Assembly: GCA_007570905.1 (NCBI GenBank)
Contig: RKSI01000071.1
Location: 1 to 7,340, forward strand
Origin: Gammaproteobacteria bacterium
GTDB lineage: Bacteria; Pseudomonadota; Gammaproteobacteria; Poriferisulfidales; Oxydemutatoraceae
Length of the DNA stretch: 7,340 nucleotides
Direction of reading: 5' to 3'
Position numbers and translations under genes: made by a program. The notes under the pieces were generated by a model. That model was not told where the DNA came from and did no database searches. It saw only the letters and a list, made by a program, of their open reading frames with translations. Each line of letters starts with the position of its first letter. Positions within the stretch are counted from its first letter, which is position 1. Shown in pieces: positions 6,081-7,340 of the stretch.

Positions 6081-7196
6081 ATGAACAAACGTCTGCAACA
6101 CAAATACGGCGCGCTGCTGGCCCAGGCCGGCGTTGAAATCAACGGCGCCAATGCGTGGGACATCCGCGTCCACAACCCCGCCGTCTATCGGCGCGTGATG
6201 CTGCGGGGTTCGCTCGGCCTCGGCGAGGCGTACATGGACGGCTGGTGGGACTGCGAGCGCCTCGACCAGTTGTTCACGCGGCTGCTGACGGCGGGACTGG
6301 ACCGCCGAACCGTGTCGGCGGTGGACCTCCTCGACCTGTTGCAGTCGCTGCTGCTGAACCTGCAAAAGGCCGGGCGCGCCTTCCATGTCGGCGAGCGGCA
6401 TTACGACCTCAGCACGCAGTTGTTCGAGAACATGCTCGACTCGCGCATGAACTACAGTTGCGGCTACTGGAAGGACGCGCAAAACCTGGACGACGCGCAG
6501 CAGGCCAAACTGCGGCTGATATTCGACAAACTCGGCCTGCGCCCGGGCATGAAGGTGCTCGACATCGGCTGCGGCTGGGGCGGCGCGGCGCGCTTCGCCG
6601 CCGAACAATACGGCGTCTCGGTCGCCGGCATCACGGTGTCGCAGCGCCAGTCCGAATACGCGCGCGCCGCCTGCCGCGGCCTGCCGGTGGAAATCCGCCT
6701 GCAGGATTACCGCGACCTCGGCGGCGAATACGACCGCGTTTATTCCATCGGCATGTTCGAGCATGTCGGCCACAAGAACTACCGCACCTATCTCGACGCG
6801 GCGCGCCGCGTGCTGAAAAAGGACGGCCTGTTTCTGCTGCACACCATCGGCTCGTCGTATTCGCTGACCAGGACCGACCCGTGGATAGAGCGCTATATCT
6901 TCCCGAACTCCATGCTGCCGTCGCTCGCGCAAATCAGCCGCGCGTGCGAGGGCCGCTTTGTCATGGAGGATGTGCAGAACTTCGGCGCCGACTACGACAA
7001 GACGCTGACCGCCTGGCACCGCAATTTCCTCAAAAACCGCGGGCGCATAGAGCAGGCCGCCGACGAGCGCTTTTGCCGGATGTGGACATATTACCTGCTG
7101 AGCTGCGCCGGCTCGTTCCGCTCGCGCAGCAACCAGTTGTGGCAGTTCGTGCTGTCCCCCAACGGCGTAACCGGCTGCTACCACGCCCCGCGCTGA
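6081..7196 (+). CDS. cfa: Cyclopropane-fatty-acyl-phospholipid synthase
   Basis: The 371-residue product transfers a methylene from S-adenosylmethionine across cis double bonds of membrane phospholipid acyl chains, giving cyclopropane fatty acids that raise acid and stress tolerance. The N-terminal domain holds INGANAWDIRVHNP (20-33) and GSLGLGEAYMDGWW (43-56). The methyltransferase fold follows with SAM motif VLDIGCGWGG (159-168). The E. coli active-site residues are all present with a constant offset of 12: Cys127 (YSCGYW), Glu227 (MFEHVG), His254 (LLHTIG) and Tyr305 (GADYD). FPNSMLPS and FVMEDVQNFGADYD are also typical. Three in-frame ATGs compete as starts: 6036, 6063 and 6081. I chose 6081 because GAGGGG lies just upstream and the protein then begins close to where E. 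coli similarity starts. The 6036 start (386 residues) would be coupled to a mini-ORF stop. Transcribed away from galU; no other cfa-cluster genes are seen. Confidence 0.95.
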   Translation: MNKRLQHKYGALLAQAGVEINGANAWDIRVHNPAVYRRVMLRGSLGLGEAYMDGWWDCERLDQLFTRLLTAGLDRRTVSAVDLLDLLQSLLLNLQKAGRAFHVGERHYDLSTQLFENMLDSRMNYSCGYWKDAQNLDDAQQAKLRLIFDKLGLRPGMKVLDIGCGWGGAARFAAEQYGVSVAGITVSQRQSEYARAACRGLPVEIRLQDYRDLGGEYDRVYSIGMFEHVGHKNYRTYLDAARRVLKKDGLFLLHTIGSSYSLTRTDPWIERYIFPNSMLPSLAQISRACEGRFVMEDVQNFGADYDKTLTAWHRNFLKNRGRIEQAADERFCRMWTYYLLSCAGSFRSRSNQLWQFVLSPNGVTGCYHAPR

Positions 7197-7242
7197 CAGG
7201 CGCGTTTTCCCCGGATTGTTGAAGGGGAATGGCATCAGGCAG

Positions 7243-7251
7243 TGTTATAAT
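7243..7251 (+). promoter_or_regulatory. Extended -10 promoter downstream of cfa
   Basis: TGTTATAAT is a perfect TATAAT preceded by the TGn extension, the best promoter match in the window. No -35 with normal spacing is present (TTGAAG at 7219-7224 is 21 bases away), which extended -10 promoters tolerate. Transcription would start near 7258 and run off the right edge, toward a gene that is mostly outside the window. It implies that the downstream gene is transcribed independently of cfa. Confidence 0.6.
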
Positions 7252-7324
7252 TTCCGGCAAATACCGGCATTGCGTTGCCGCGGCGAAGGCCGGACGCGGG
7301 GTGATGCGGGGCCGGCAATCCGTC

Positions 7325-7340
7325 ATGTTGAACATCAAAG
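7325..7340 (+). CDS. Possible start of a downstream gene (five codons visible)
   Basis: An ATG at 7325 opens MLNIK and the frame continues off the edge. It lies about 67 bases from the predicted transcription start. The same frame is open upstream to an ATG at 7304 (MRGRQSV then MLNIK) and to one at 7229, so the start is undecided. No Shine-Dalgarno is evident. Too little is visible to identify a product. Confidence 0.25.

Noticed and set aside
7219..7224. TTGAAG as a -35 box for the TATAAT at 7246
   Set aside because: The 21-base spacer is outside the working range; the TGn extension explains the promoter better.
7207..7229. TTCCCC/GGGGAA hairpin just after cfa as a terminator
   Set aside because: There is only a six-base-pair stem with an eleven-base loop and no T-run after it on the + strand; the As after it on the - strand do not help either.
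6048..7235. 395-codon open frame on the - strand opposite cfa, with similar ones opposite fdhD (685-1542) and galU (5216-6136, +)
   Set aside because: All are composition shadows of well-supported genes, with no family signature and biased residue content.

Overview
This GC-rich window (roughly two-thirds G+C by eye) comes from a bacterial chromosome, most likely a gammaproteobacterium or a close relative. The xseB-ispA-dxs order is a classic proteobacterial arrangement, and IspA, Dxs, GalU and Cfa all read as close relatives of the E. coli proteins. No species can be named from the sequence. Coding density is high, all recognised genes are full length and intact except at the window edges, and there are no insertion sequences, tRNAs, rRNAs or CRISPR arrays.

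Layout. (1) 2-838 (+) is the C-terminal part of an RND/MMPL-type membrane exporter. Its stop overlaps the start of fdhD (835-1695, +), a formate dehydrogenase maturation sulfurtransferase. (2) After a 63-base gap with a plausible promoter come xseB (1759-2031), ispA (2015-2914) and dxs (2980-4878), all (+). They encode the small subunit of exonuclease VII, farnesyl diphosphate synthase, and the first enzyme of the MEP isoprenoid pathway. (3) A 115-base convergent gap full of hairpins separates dxs from galU (4994-5881, -), UTP-glucose-1-phosphate uridylyltransferase. (4) A divergent 199-base region separates galU from cfa (6081-7196, +), cyclopropane fatty acid synthase. (5) The last 144 bases hold an extended -10 promoter and possibly the first codons of another gene.

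The genes are envelope- and isoprenoid-minded housekeeping functions. Dxs and IspA work at the start and middle of isoprenoid supply (quinones, undecaprenyl carrier), GalU makes UDP-glucose for surface polysaccharides, and Cfa modifies membrane phospholipids. FdhD activates molybdenum- or tungsten-dependent formate dehydrogenase.

The novelty lies between the genes and in base usage. The leaders of dxs and cfa both hold short imperfect tandem repeats in which each unit carries an ATG. In both, the repeats make nine-codon (or shorter) mini-ORFs linked by ATGA/GTGA/TGATG stop-start overlaps that lead into the frame of the real gene. Separately, the palindromes ACGT and AGCT each occur only once in the whole window, while TCGA and TGCA occur about twenty times each. 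Codon choice bends to avoid the first two. FdhD also has an altered cysteine layout. No new multi-gene system is evident.
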